From Leucosporidium creatinivorum (lineage: Eukaryota; Basidiomycota; Microbotryomycetes; Leucosporidiales; Leucosporidiaceae): a stretch of 64,000 nucleotides of DNA. Under the pieces are notes generated by a model. It was given only the letters and a program-made list of their open reading frames with translations. It was not told where the DNA came from and searched no databases. How positions within the stretch are numbered: position 1 is the stretch's first letter; each line of letters opens with the position of its first letter. Positions 34,191 through 47,897 of the stretch are shown in pieces. The position numbers and the translations under genes were made by a program. The stretch is from NCBI GenBank assembly GCA_001600635.1, contig BCKL01000007.1, positions 20,363 through 84,362 of the forward strand, read 5' to 3'.

Positions 34191-34782
34191 ATGAACCAAG
34201 GATCCGACTCAAACCAGAGCAACAACGACCCACAGCAACAGCAGCCGCAAGACCAGTCCAGCACATCCGCTTCATCCTCGGCGCGCTGACATGCAACGCA
34301 GTCATCCTCCTCCTCGTCTTCTTCGAGCTCTAGCTCCTCCTCCCTCAGCGGATCATACATCGCCGCCATTGTCCTCGTCACCCTCGTTGTCGTCGCCCTC
34401 GTCGCCTTTGGCTGCTGTAAAGCTCGGAGGCGGAGAGCTGTCGTCAAGCGGGCAGAGGAGCAGGACGAGCAGACGAGTGAGCAGGGAGTGGAGGAAAGAT
34501 CGATGGTCACGCCGTTCGACTGGAGTATGATGCGGCAACTTGGGCGAGGGAGAGGGAGAGCAGGTGGAGCGTTTGGGGGCGCCGAGTTGGGAGTGGTGAG
34601 GTCTGGCACGATGCCGGCAGATGGTGAGGAGCAGTTGCCGAGTTATGGTGAGTGTGGTGTTGCATGCCTTTGTGCGCTCGCTTCTCTCCGATGACTGACC
34701 TCTCTCCGACTTCGCAGAACAAGCTACCGCCGGTCGAGCACGAACAATTGCTGGCGATGAGGGCAGGCGAGGGATACTGTAA
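34191..34782 (+). CDS. Small single-pass membrane protein with LPSY motif
   Basis: Three exons. A Gln/Asn-rich N-terminus (MNQGSDSNQSNNDPQQQQ) is followed by a Ser stretch, a transmembrane helix (GSYIAAIVLVTLVVVALVAF) with a CC pair, a basic KARRRR stop-transfer, and a cytoplasmic tail. The tail ends in an LPSYEQATAG motif similar to PPxY-type sites for WW-domain ubiquitin ligases. TAA lies at 34780-34782. The first intron must remove a TGA at about 34288. A 72-nt intron (branch CTGAC, acceptor TTCGAG) keeps the frame. Orientation (N-terminus outside) is inferred from the positive charges. Family unknown. Confidence 0.6.
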
Positions 34783-35303
34783 TTGCTCTATGTCGGGTGG
34801 TGTAATGAGGTGATGGCCGTCGCGGGTGCTGGGATCTCGCTAAATCACGGCGGAAGAGCGCGGCCTCGGCGAAGACGTCCATCTTCGGCGAGAGCAATTG
34901 ACGCCCTCTCAATTCTCTCGGGGTCGAATCGCATCACAATAACGCCGAGCTGACTCTTGCCAGAAGTCCTCGTTTCTGTAGTATTCCTACAGACTTGCCT
35001 CTGCTTCGCTTTCTCACCGCCGAGAATGCGGAGAGGGCACTGCCCCTCCGTGGACTTTCAGCTTCCGTTCGTTCGCCTCTCAGATTTAGACCACATCGAG
35101 CTCACCAGAGTTGGCTCACGCGAGAGAGCAGAATCTGTAAGTGGAAGTGTGTGAGACTGTGCTACACTACAGCCCTTCGCAGCCCGCTGACTCCCCCTTC
35201 CTCGCCAGCGCCCGTTGCTCTCCTCGGCTTTGCGTCTCTTGCCTCGCCTTCCAAGTCCAAGGACGCCCAAATCCCATCTCGACAGCAACTCTCTTCAGAG
35301 TGA
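34783..35303. other. Intergenic region upstream of the SR/Pro-Gln-rich gene
   Basis: No gene recognised; likely 3' flank, promoter and 5' leader, perhaps with a leader intron. Confidence 0.5.
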
Positions 35304-38300
35304 ATGGGCTCACAAGCCAAGGACTCGCGGTCGTATCGTTCCTCGTCCAAATCCCGAAGCTCTTCCAGACGGGACCCGTCGCCCGAGCCCGAGCGTCGTC
35401 GTCGTCGCAGCAAGTCGCGGGACAGAGGGAGGGATAAGGAGGACTACAAGGATAGCGACCGTCGGTCGTCGAGGCGCGATACAGACGACGGAGGGTCGTC
35501 GAGGCGGAGCAAGCGGGACGACGATGGAGGAGGAGATCGCCGCTCGACGGCGAAGGACAGCAAGAGCAGCAGGTCGACTCGGGATGACTACGACGATTCG
35601 TACGCTCCTTCCACCACGAGCAAGTCGAGCAAGGCTTCATCTCGGCGCAAGCCGCCTTCGCCGAGCGCGCCGGACGAGGACGAGGATGGAGGAGACGATT
35701 TTGCCTACGGTTCGACGCCTCAGTACTACAATCAAGTACAGGGACCCCCACCTCCTCAGCAACAGCAGCAGCAACCCAACAGTGGCAAGGTGCGCCGGCA
35801 GTGAATGGAGCATACGCCCCGTCGTCGAACGGCAGCGTGAGCGGCTACGGACAGCAGCAGCAGCAGTGTAAGTCCGAATTATCGCCGATGTCCTTCGAGA
35901 ATCATCCAGCTGACATCTGACATTCTCCAGACGCTCAACAACCCCTCTACAACGCTCCCGCGCCGTCGCAAGCCGCGCCTCAGCCCTACCTCGGCCCTCC
36001 TCCTCCTCCCTTCTCTCATTCCGTCTCGGCTCCTCAGCTCCCGTCCTACCCTCAGAACCCTCCTAGTCAGCCTCAGCCTCAGCAACAGCCGCTCTACTAC
36101 AACCAGGAGACTCCCGCTGGCTATCCTCAGCAAGCTCAACCCCAGTCAGCGCCGGCTGCTCCACCTCAGCAACCTCAGCAGTACCAGCCAGCTCCTCATC
36201 AGCCTCAGTACGCGCCTCAACAGGCCGCACCTACTCAGTGGGCGGCGAATCCTGCGCAGCCAAGCTGGAACCAGGACTCGGCGTCGCTTCGCCCGGCGTA
36301 CGCTTCGGATAGAGCTCCATCGCCGGCTCTCTTCGAGCAACAGCCGTAACATCCTCCCCAGCTCCCTCCTTTTCCCGGTCCACCACCCAGCCAACCGCCT
36401 GCTGGCTACGCCCCTCCTCCTCCTCCCCCTTCGGCGTACTCGGCGCCTCCAGCTCAGCCGATCCAACAAGCGCCGCAGATCGACCCTCGCTACTACCAGT
36501 CGGTTCTTCCTCCTCCGACTCCTCAAATCGCCGTTCAGCCACCGTCGCAGCCCCAGTACTGGTCGGCTCCTACTTCCTCGGCGCCACCTCAGCAGCCGGG
36601 CCCGTACGCCGTCCCCCAGCCCCCTCCGACGACGTCCTACTTCCCTACGGTTCAACCTCAGCAACCTCCCGCATCCGTTCCTCCTGCGGTTCCCCCGGCG
36701 CCCACAGCTCAATGGGTGCCCGGCGAGAATGGGCAATGGATCTGGAAAGTGACGGCGCCAGAGGCCGTCGCCGCGCCCGCTCCTTCCGCACCAGCGACTT
36801 CGTCTATCGCTCCTTCCACCGCCTACGCTCCTCAGCAGCCGACCTGGACGCCTCAGCAGCCCGCTCCCGCCGCGGCTCCCGCTCCCTCGGCGCCTCAGCA
36901 GTCCGAGTACATCTCTCGAGCGGCGACCGCGACTCCTGCGATGTCGGCGTATGGAGGAGAAGGCTACTTTCAGTCTCAACACCCGCCGCACGCTCCTGCT
37001 CCTCCTCAACAGCCCGCCTTCCCTCCTTCGGCCCAGCCTCAGTACGCCCAACAGTCCTACTACCCTCCTCAACCTTCGTTCGATGCACAGGGGAGACCTA
37101 CCTCCGCTCCACCTCAGCAGCAGTACCTACCACCTCCTTCTGCGCCCGTCCAGCAGAACTCTTACGACGACCGTCGACCTCCCCCTTCTTCTCGCCGCTC
37201 GTCGAGATACGTGCAGGAGGACTCGGCGCCCGAGGACAGCTACGACGAGGAAGAGAGGACGGCTAGCGAGCCCGAGGCGGAGGAAACGGAGGTGGACACC
37301 GAGCCCGAGACGAGGTCCAAAAGTACGAGGTCGAAGCCGAGCGCGAGTCGGCGCAAGGATGGCGACTACGAGGAGGAGACGGACCGAGAGGAGGATCGAG
37401 GGCATAGGAGAGCGAAGTCGGCTGGCTCGACCAAGCCTACGACTCGGTCGACGAGCAAGCCGAGAGAGACGACGTATCGTTCAATCCCGAAGGGCAGCGC
37501 TGGCAAGGGAGAAGCGCAGAGGAGGAGGCAGGAAGAGGCTGCGTGAGTTCTCGCTGTTCGCTGTGTCACATCTCAGAGCTAATTTCATTCATGTCCACAG
37601 TCGCGAGGCTCAAAGAGAGGTCGAGATCCTCCAGCAAAGCTTTCGCGCGCCGAAGCCGCCTCGTCGCCCTTCGCAGCCCATGCCCGAGGAGTACGAAGAG
37701 CAGTACGAGGAGCGTCGGCCTCGCGCCAGGCAGCCGCGTTACGAGCAGCAGTACGAAGAAGCTGTTGAAGACGAGTGGGAGGAGCCTCAGCCGGCCGCGG
37801 CGCCGACTCGGGCGAGGAGGAAGAGCGTTGGCGATTCTTTCCGGCAGACTCAGTGAGCTCGAGCGTACTCTTTTCGCAAACCGGTGCTCACCGTTTCTCT
37901 TTCTCCACAGCCTCATCGACGTTGACGACGACTTCGAGCCCGCTCCCGAGTACCAACCGCCTCGCTCGCTCCCCCTTCCGCCCAAGCCTCCCAAGCCTCC
38001 CATCGCTCCCGCCAAAGCCAACCGCATCGCCGCCTGGTCCATGGGCGTTCAAAACGTCGACGACGAGGTGGTTGAAGAGCCTTTCGCGGGACCTGCTCTT
38101 CCTCCCACTCGCCGAGCTCGGCCCAAGTCGACCGCCTATCTCGAATACGACTACACTCAGCCGCCTCTTCCCCCTCCCAACGGCGAGGTAGAGGATGGAC
38201 CTCGTCTCCTCAAGAGCGCGATGAAGGGTGGAAGAGCGAGGATCACGCCAGTGCCGTCGACGGCCGACACTGAATCCCTCGACGGCGTTATCGACCCTTT

Positions 38301-38367
38301 CCAGCCCGCCACCGTCGGGCAGGATGCTGCTCTACACTATGGTAGCTGGCATCCGAAGCGGTCTTAG
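35304..38367 (+). CDS. Large SR-rich and Pro/Gln-rich protein, function unknown
   Basis: The N-terminus is Ser/Arg/Asp-rich (MGSQAKDSRSYRSSSKSRSS). A very long Pro/Gln/Ala/Tyr-rich middle follows (YPQNPPSQPQPQQQPLYYN and similar), then an acidic and basic part (ASEPEAEETEVDTEPETRS) and a C-terminal region with EVEILQQSFRAPKPPRRPSQ, LIDVDDDFEPAPEYQPP, NRIAAWSMGVQNVDDEV and ALHYGSWHPKRS. It ends at TAG 38365-38367. The last three exons join cleanly. Two places are doubtful: the frame change near 35780-35800 after a poly-Gln stretch, and an in-frame TAA at 36347-36349, which a 45-nt intron (36346-36390) could remove without changing frame. Mostly disordered; RNA-related or scaffold roles are possible but unsupported. 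Confidence 0.65.
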
Positions 38368-38696
38368 TCATAGTAGTGGTGATGTAGAGGGGCGAGGGGG
38401 AGAGACGTAGAGGAGGTCGAGGGAAAGCGACGAACGGACGATGAGGTAGGACGGCGTATTAGGAGAGCCAATGAGCAATGGAACAGATTCTGTACACTAG
38501 TGTCTTTGAGGAACCAAGAGAAGAAGGCAGAAGGTTATACAGCTTACCGCACAGCGCGTCGGAAAAGGTTCACTGCCTCGGCGCATTGGCGAGAAGTGCT
38601 CTCAATTGTAGGAGAGTCGACTCGTCGCGAGCTTCACGATCAAGTTACCTTCCTACAGGGTAGCAGAGGGTCAGCTATGCTCTTCAGAATCCTTCA
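38368..38696. other. 3' flank of the SR/Pro-Gln-rich gene
   Basis: No gene seen. It ends at the border of the 241-bp repeat. Confidence 0.45.
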
Positions 38697-38937
38697 GGGC
38701 GCTGCTCCAGCGGCGCCGGCGAGGCGTTGGAAGCCTTGCCGCGAGCTGTTACGGCTCCTCGCTTNGGCTGAAGACGACCTACATGTATGAGGAAGCCCTC
38801 GAACTCCTTAAGCGTTAACGGGCTGCATCTTGTACCGCCAATGATCTCTTCGACGGTAACGCCTCGAGCTTGAGAAGGGTCGGGAGTAGCGAGCTGATCC
38901 ATCCTCGGCGAGGGGCAGCGGAGGGCGACAAGTCGAG
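38697..38937. repeat. 241-bp direct repeat, copy 1: stray copy of RAX1 exon 1 and leader
   Basis: Identical to 41182-41422 over all 241 bases except one N at 38765 (C in the other copy). The same offset, 2485 bp, holds throughout. It includes the RAX1 start codon (complement, 38902-38900) and exon 1 with its splice donor, but has no following exons. It lies behind the RAX1 stop codon. Confidence 0.97.
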
Positions 38938-39085
38938 GTATCATCGTCTGGGTATTGTGCAGCCGAAGCCTTCGACGCGGGCGTCACTAGGGAGCTCTCG
39001 TGGCCACTTTCCATCTTCGCCGAGCTCGGCCCAAACTCGGCGTTCGCTCGTTGAGCGGATGGCGGTGACGGTGAGCCTCGATAAA

Positions 39086-41387
39086 TTAGTACTCTATGGA
39101 ATGGGTCTTGTACATGAGGAGGGCTTGAAGAGGAGAGGACAACATGATCGAGAGAGGCGAGCTTGAAGAGGGGAACAGGAGAAGGATGGCGGGCGTCGAC
39201 GCTTCAGCGTAGAGGAGTGCGTTCGGCTGCAGAACGAAAGAGTCAGCGACGGCTCAGCGAGGGGCTAGGAGCGCGGACTTACGAAGGGCTACAACGATGC
39301 ACAGGAAGAGGAACGTAGCGATGAGGCCGACGAGCAAGATCTCCTTCATCTGCTTGTTGTGCAAGCGCTGTTACGGAGGCAGGAAGTCAGCGGCTGTCTG
39401 TAGCTGAGTTGAGCTGCAGACGAGTCGAGACGAGGGGGGCGAGATGGCACCCCCGGCGCCGCCGTCGCGAGAAAGGCTTTTGCCGAAGGGGGCTCGCCAA
39501 ACTCGCCCGAAAGCGCCAAACCTGCCCCGACAAGAGGACGAGAGCTGACACGAGAAGCGGAACTCACCTTGATATAGGGATCCTCAACCACTCGTTCAGG
39601 ACCGAAAGCCTTCATTCTCTTGCCATCCTTCGATTTCATCGACGCGAAGAACTTGCCCCGGAAGACGGCCGCCTGCTTCCTTCCCCTCGTAACCGCTGAA
39701 TCGCCCTTGCCATCGTCGACTTTGGCGTTCTTGTCCAAGTTGGCCTTCTTGTCATCGCCGAAAGGGTTGACGTCGGGCTCGAAGAGGAAGGGGAGCGAGG
39801 CTTTGAGGTCGGCGTCGCCCTTGGCCGTCTTCTCAGCATCGGTTTTGGGTCCCTTGGCAGCGGTGAAGGTCGAGTTGCCGGCAGTAGGGTTGGAAAAGTC
39901 GATATCGTCGGGTCCCGAGGCCTCGTTGATGCTGTCGGTGAGCTCCCAGGGGTAGAGCTGGCGCGAGGTTCGGCCGTGGACTTGAGAGCAGAAGTAGCGA
40001 GAGGCCGAGTAGGCTTGCATGGCACCTGTGGACGAGTTCAAATCAGCTCGGCTGCTCGTTATTGTGTGTGCAAAGAGGAGAGACCTACCGAACTGGAAGA
40101 AGAGGAACGAGAAGATGCGCCACCAGCGAGAATGGGCAAAGTAGAGGATGATCATGGCGAACATAATGCCGATGCCCATGTCGATGATTCCGACACCGGT
40201 CCAGAAGATCATCTCTGCGGTACGATGAGGCAGAAGGTCAGCTCGGTGGCAGAGAAGCTGACTCGGCGAAGCTCACTGGGAGTGTTGGTGTTGCCCTTGG
40301 CCCACTGCAGGTAGTGGGGAAGCGAGCGCTCCATAAGGTTGTACACGTGATCTGCTGCCTCCTTGAAGACGTCGGGGTGCGTAGTTGAAGGCGGGAGCTT
40401 GTTGCCCTCCTCGTCGACGGGTTGAAGCGACTTGAGAATGTGTCGGCGAAGGCGAGCGTCGATGTTGAGCTCTTTGGCCGCTCCAGGAAGGAAGAAGGTC
40501 GTCTTGATGAGCTGAATCTCGTCCAGGAAGGGGAGGGGAGTGTCGGCGGGCAGCTCCTTGCTCGAGCCGATGGACATGAGGGGCGCGAGACCGGCGAAGC
40601 GAAGGCCCTTCTTCTGGCGACCTTCAGACATCATCGAGTTGTTGTCGTCCATGGTCGTTTGTGTGTTGACGCGCTGGATGCTGGAAGGTACAAAGCCGTC
40701 TTGAGGTGGAGGAGGGAAGGTGCCGCCCTCGGGGACGAGAGGTGAGGTCCACTCGGTTTGCCCGTCCATGGCGACTCCGAGCCCTTGAGGCGCCTCTCCA
40801 TCTCCACGCTCGAGGTCGACCGACTTGGCCGAGAAGGAAGAGCGACGACGAACGAGCTTCGACCACCAGCTGTCTTTCTCGTAGATGGACCCCGCCGAGC
40901 GAATCGAACCGGCGGGGGTGCTGAACTGGGTGTAGCGCTCCTGAGGAGGCTCGGCGAGAGCCTTGTACTCGGGTGCGAGTGCTTCCCATCGCTTGAGGTA
41001 GGAGCGATACCAGACAGTGAACTGAAGACTGTGAAATTAGAGCGACGTCAACATGAGGCTCTAACTTGAGAAGGCAGAGAGCAGCGCACTTTTCGACCGA
41101 ATGCTCTTCCTGTAGGTTCATAGAAGGTCAGCTACGTTCGTGTAATACCTCTGCGCGCTTGGAGGAGCCTGCTCATGCTCGGGGCGCTGCTCCAGCGGCG
41201 CCGGCGAGGCGTTGGAAGCCTTGCCGCGAGCTGTTACGGCTCCTCGCTTCGGCTGAAGACGACCTACATGTATGAGGAAGCCCTCGAACTCCTTAAGCGT
41301 TAACGGGCTGCATCTTGTACCGCCAATGATCTCTTCGACGGTAACGCCTCGAGCTTGAGAAGGGTCGGGAGTAGCGAGCTGATCCAT
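39086..41387 (-). CDS. RAX1: RGS-domain membrane protein Rax1
   Basis: Homologue of Rax1-type proteins, in yeast involved in bud-site selection. The RGS-like region begins in exon 1 (SPLTLKEFEGFLIHV) and runs through EEHSVENLQFTVWYRSYLKRW to TTFFLPGAAKELNIDARLRR and KEAADHVYNLMERSLPHYLQ. An unstructured insertion sits in between. Membrane segments follow: VGIIDMGIGIMFAMIILYFA, WRIFSFLFFQFGAMQAYSAS, a hydrophilic loop, and EILLVGLIATFLFLCIVVAL. The final exon (PNALLYAEASTP to KTHSIEY, TAA at 39088-39086) is the least certain. Exon 1 lies in a 241-bp repeat whose second copy sits downstream. Receptor or G-protein partners are not deducible here. Confidence 0.8.
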
Positions 41388-41422
41388 CCTCGGCGAGGGG
41401 CAGCGGAGGGCGACAAGTCGAG
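41182..41422. repeat. 241-bp direct repeat, copy 2: RAX1 exon 1 and leader in place
   Basis: The functional copy: its exon 1 splices into the rest of RAX1. Perfect identity with 38697-38937 across coding, intron and leader sequence means either a very recent duplication or an assembly artefact. Confidence 0.97.
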
Positions 41423-41532
41423 AGAGCGGGAAGGAAGTTGAGCTGCTGTAGGGGAGGTAGGAAGAGCACGGGGAAAGTGACGAGCGCGGGCGAAGGAAGA
41501 GAAGGAAGGGAAAGAAAGCTGGCTGGCTGCTT

Positions 41533-41995
41533 TCAGAGGCGACGAGCCGTGCCTGCTTCCAAAAGGTCGGGGTGGGGCTCGATCGAGGTCAAATGAAGGC
41601 CAGCTCTGGATCCTCCTGAATCCGTCGACGAGGGATCAGCTGCCCCGAGAGGGTGGTTCGACATCGACAGCCTCGCCGAAGCCAGCGCCGAGCTCGAGTC
41701 CTCGACGAGCAGGTTCACGCGCATGTGATCCCTCTGTAACGCCGCAGGGTTCAGCTTTAGTCTTCTAGTGGCACGCTGAGCAGTGTGGGGTGTTGCAGGC
41801 GGGGAGGAAGGGGTCGAGCGCGGTCGAGGAGAGCCGAAGTCGAGAGAGAGTGCTGGTGAAGGACAGCTCGGACGTGTATGTGACCTCGATAGAAAGCTGT
41901 AAGCCGTGGGCAGAGGTAAGTTGAGCACTCTCCTGAGCCTTGAGTCTCAGCAGCCCTAGCAGCCTCTTGAGCAGCGTTCCAGTCCCCGAAGCCAT
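41533..41995 (-). CDS. Possible small protein, about 100 residues
   Basis: Two exons can be joined in phase: MASGTGTLLKRLLGLLRLKA continuing to GLQLSIE, then RDHMRVNLLVEDSSSALASA and SMSNHPLGAADPSSTDSGG to TARRL with TGA at 41535-41533. The intron is about 150 nt with a CTGAAC site and a TTACAG acceptor. The N-terminal half is amphipathic and basic. No family is recognised and the intron is longer than usual, so this stays a weak prediction. Confidence 0.35.
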
Positions 41996-42104
41996 CGCCG
42001 AAACCAGCTCTCCTCGCTTCTCACACCTCCTCGTCGCTCCGGGGGTCACGTAACGAGGGGATTACACACCCTCAGAAGCAAGAAAGCACGATCCCTATCC
42101 ATCT

Positions 42105-42612
42105 TCACTCCACCTTAATCCCTTTGGCCGTGTAGAAGGCGACGTAGTCCTTGATCCCGAGCTTCTCAGCGCGGTCGGTGATGAGCTTAGGATAGTACCA
42201 AGCGCCGTCCGAGATGACCTTGCCGTCGACGTGGACGTCGCAGTACGAAGCATCTCCCTGCAACAGCAAGCCGTCAGCTCAAATGCGCACCGCTCGGCCT
42301 CTCCGACCGCTGCATCTCAGGCTCACCTTCCAGGGGCAGTGCGTAGTCGTACCCTTGGCTGAGGGCTTAAAGTACTCCTGCTTGATGTCGGAGGGAGGGC
42401 TGTAGGTTGGCGAGAGGTCAGCTTACTCAGCTTGCGAGAGGTGCCCCACGTCGGAGGCAGCAGGCGCACAAGTACTGCAGGGAGAGCAGCAGAGTCAGCT
42501 AGGTACTCTGTAGAATCTTACAGCAGCTGCTGCTCACCTGATTGCCTTCAACGACCACCGTGTGTTCCGACCTCGCGATCTCGTGGCCGTTGACGCTCGC
42601 CTTGATTGTCAT
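42105..42612 (-). CDS. DUF427-family protein
   Basis: A small protein with the complete DUF427 signature: MTIKASVNGHEIARSEHTVV, EGNQYFPPSDIKQEYFKPS, TTTHCPWKG, DASYCDVHVDGK, GAWYYPKLI, KDYVAFYTAKGIKVE. TGA lies at 42107-42105. The family is widespread in bacteria and fungi and its biochemical role is not established. The exon order is unusual: between two ordinary introns (63 and 70 nt) lies a 5-nt exon, TACTT, at 42470-42474. It is needed to make the conserved YFPP, because codons TAC and TTC are completed across the next junction. Confidence 0.92.
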
Positions 42613-42939
42613 GATGTAGTAGAGCTTAGGGGCGCTGTTATGTCTTGTTGAGGACTCTGAGAGCTGTCTCTTGGTGCTGAGACGAGTGACGAGGTTATGG
42701 CAGGAAGGAAAGAGCGAGTTCGGCCTTGCTCGAGATTCATGTTGCTCAGCCCGCCGTCTCTCGCAACTGATTGAGACCGATTCGACGTTTCAACGAGTAC
42801 TGAAAGTTGAAACGTAGTAAAAGTGGCCAGCTTGACTGCCTGCTGAGAAACCAGAAGACCCGAAGAGACCCCTCGCCTGCTCGGCGAAGATGATCAGCGG
42901 CAAGCGGCTACACTCGTTCTCCAAGTCACCTACAGAGCA
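42613..42939. other. Intergenic region, DUF427 gene and carboxylesterase
   Basis: Promoter of the DUF427 gene and 3' flank of the esterase gene. Nothing else seen. Confidence 0.5.
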
Positions 42940-45619
<2,680 letters not shown>

Positions 45620-46148
45620 TGCTCCAAGTTGCAGAGAGCGACTATGGATAATGTGTGGAGAGAGAGAGAGGGAAAGAGAAGCTCCAGAGAGATACTTCTT
45701 CGAGTGGGGGCCATTGCGGGGCAGTGAGCTAGTGATAGTTGGCAAGCAGTTCAGCTCGGCGAGAGTCCGAAGAGCTCAACGGAGACTTCGTGAGGTCGAC
45801 GAGTGGTGCAGAACTACATACAGCAGAAGGCTCGGAGATATTGCAGTGATATCTTTATTTTGAACGAGAACCGCTGGGAGCAAGTCCGCGCACTGTAGCG
45901 CGTCTCCTTCCGTCTCGCTTGATCGCCGAGCCGTTACCTCAGGCTCGGCCTGTGGACGGGGAGGGATCAGCTGCTCTTCGACACAGGCTGACTAGGCAGA
46001 GCTCCCTATTATGTATCTCCTACCAACACAAAACTTTGAAGTCCCGTGACAGAACGAGCAGCAGTGGAACAGCGCGAGCAGCAGCAACGCCGAACGCCGA
46101 ATTTCGCCAGCCTCTGCGAGCAGCTGCACGAGAAAGACTTCCAGAACA
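45620..46148. other. Intergenic region, esterase promoter
   Basis: A 529-bp stretch with the esterase promoter and the 3' flank of the dioxygenase gene; no further feature recognised. Confidence 0.5.
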
Positions 46149-47897
46149 CTACAGAACATACTTTAAGCCCCAATAGCTGCTGCGTTGAAGTTGGGGTTGA
46201 CCACCTTGTCCTCCGTAGCGGTCACGTTCAAGCAATTCCAACTTGAAGGTTCGGCGCCCGTTCCATCCCACCCTTTCCCTGTTCCCTGACCGGGTGCCAT
46301 CCCCGGCGAGGCTGGTAAGAAGATGCCATCTTCCTCGTCCAAACCCCATCGCTGCGATATCTTCTCCCACTCGGAATCGGCGAGCCAGTTGAAGTCGGCT
46401 TCGGTTCGCTTGGTGAGGAGGTCCTTAGCCGAGATGGGAGCCTGCGTGGAGGTAAGGGGTCAGCGACTTCTACTCTAGGATTTCAGAGTAGGGAAGACGC
46501 CGCACCTTGAACTTCTGAGGAGGCGAAGGGTACCAAGAGACGCTGTAGCCCACGGCGATCATGATCCGCTCGGTGTCGGTGGAATTGGGCATTCCAGCAT
46601 GCCTTGAGGTGTTCGTCGTCGTTGGTAGCGGTGAGAGTAGAACGAGAGAGAGTGATGAGATGGCGAGGAAGGGAGCAATGCAAGCGAAACAAGAGAATGG
46701 TCAGCCGCTTCATCGCCGAGATCCCTCTTCATCGCTCTCACTCACCAGGTGCGCATATCTCGGAGCATCACGGTGCCGAACGGTACTCTGATCTGCTCCC
46801 CTGGCCTAGTGTTGAGCCTCTCGGCGATGCAAGCGGGCGTCACATCGCAAGTTGGCGTCGGCGAAGTCGAGCTACGCCAGAGCTGCTCCTCGTTGGTCGT
46901 ATTGAGGTGAGATCCGAGCCAGAACTCGGTGGAGCCGTTCCTGTAGTGAAATATGTGAGCACTTGTGCTGCTGAGAGCTCTGCAGACACCTACTCTGGGA
47001 TGAAGTCTGCAAGCAACGAGGTCAGCTCGGCGCTCTCATGACTCATCTCAACCAAAAAGCGAAGACGAGACGTACCAGACAGCGGAAAGTTGGTGTTGAG
47101 CATGTACGGAGCTAGAGGATGAGCCCATGGAGCGTCCTGCTCGAGGTAGCTGGTCAGCTTTGCTCAGCCTCTGCTGCAGTGCTGCTGCTCCACTCCTCAG
47201 CTCCTTCGCCGAGCCTCCACCGACGTCGCTAGCTACCTCGCCCCTTTGTTATTGAGTCACACATCCAAGGTGAAGAGGTCTGCTCACCTTGTGCACGGGT
47301 TGACGATCCTGCAGGAGCGCAGAGCGTGAGCGACGAGCACAGAGAGCCGAGAGCCGCCGAGAGTCGAGGACGAACCTTTGTGTTGGGCAAAGCGGTGTTG
47401 GCAGTGATGAACGACATCTGAAAATCTGGTCCGAGGTACGACTGCACAATCTGGTGCACATACTCGTTCGAGAAGACGTCGGCGAAGAGCAGAGATGGGT
47501 CGGAGAGGGGAGGCGATTGAAGGTGGTTGGTCGCTACGCCGTGGTTCTGCAGGCACAATAGTTCAGCTCAGCTATCCTATCGAGAGGACAGCACTCACAA
47601 AGTCGGTGAGCTTGGTCTTGTCAGCCCGAATCTCTCTCGCCGTCTTGAGCATCGACTCGCGAAGAGCGACGAGGTGCTCCTCATCAACGATGCCAGACAT
47701 TGCAAGCAGTCCATCTCGGTGCAGCAACTCCATGCCACGTTGGAGGTTCGCCCTCGACCATTTGCCTGCCTGTGCGAGTCTGCGGATGAGCGAGCCGTCG
47801 AGAGGAAGTGGGGCTGCTGGAAACTCACGTCTCGCTCTGCGGCAGACAGCGTGATGAAACCAGGCTGGGTAGGTAGCTTGGTAGGAGCAGAGACCAT
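46149..47897 (-). CDS. Phytanoyl-CoA dioxygenase (PhyH)-family enzyme
   Basis: Fe(II)/2-oxoglutarate oxygenase. Starts MVSAPTKLPTQPGFITLSAA; then WSRANLQRGMELLHRDGLLA and the SGIVDEEHLVALRESMLKTA segment. The first metal ligands lie in QPVHKDAPW (HxD). FIPENGSTEFWLGSH is typical of the family, and the distal His is in RDMRTWHAGMPN. The end is RSSYWGLKYVL with TAG at 46151-46149. It includes a 13-nt exon (46994-47006) encoding DFIPE. No peroxisomal targeting tripeptide is seen at the C-terminus. In fungi such enzymes often act in secondary metabolism or amine and lipid hydroxylation; the substrate is unknown. Confidence 0.88.

Noticed and set aside
36146-37072. 308-codon minus-strand frame full of Arg/Leu
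   Set aside because: It is antisense to the Pro/Gln-rich gene; composition mirrors the repetitive codons of that gene and no domain is present.
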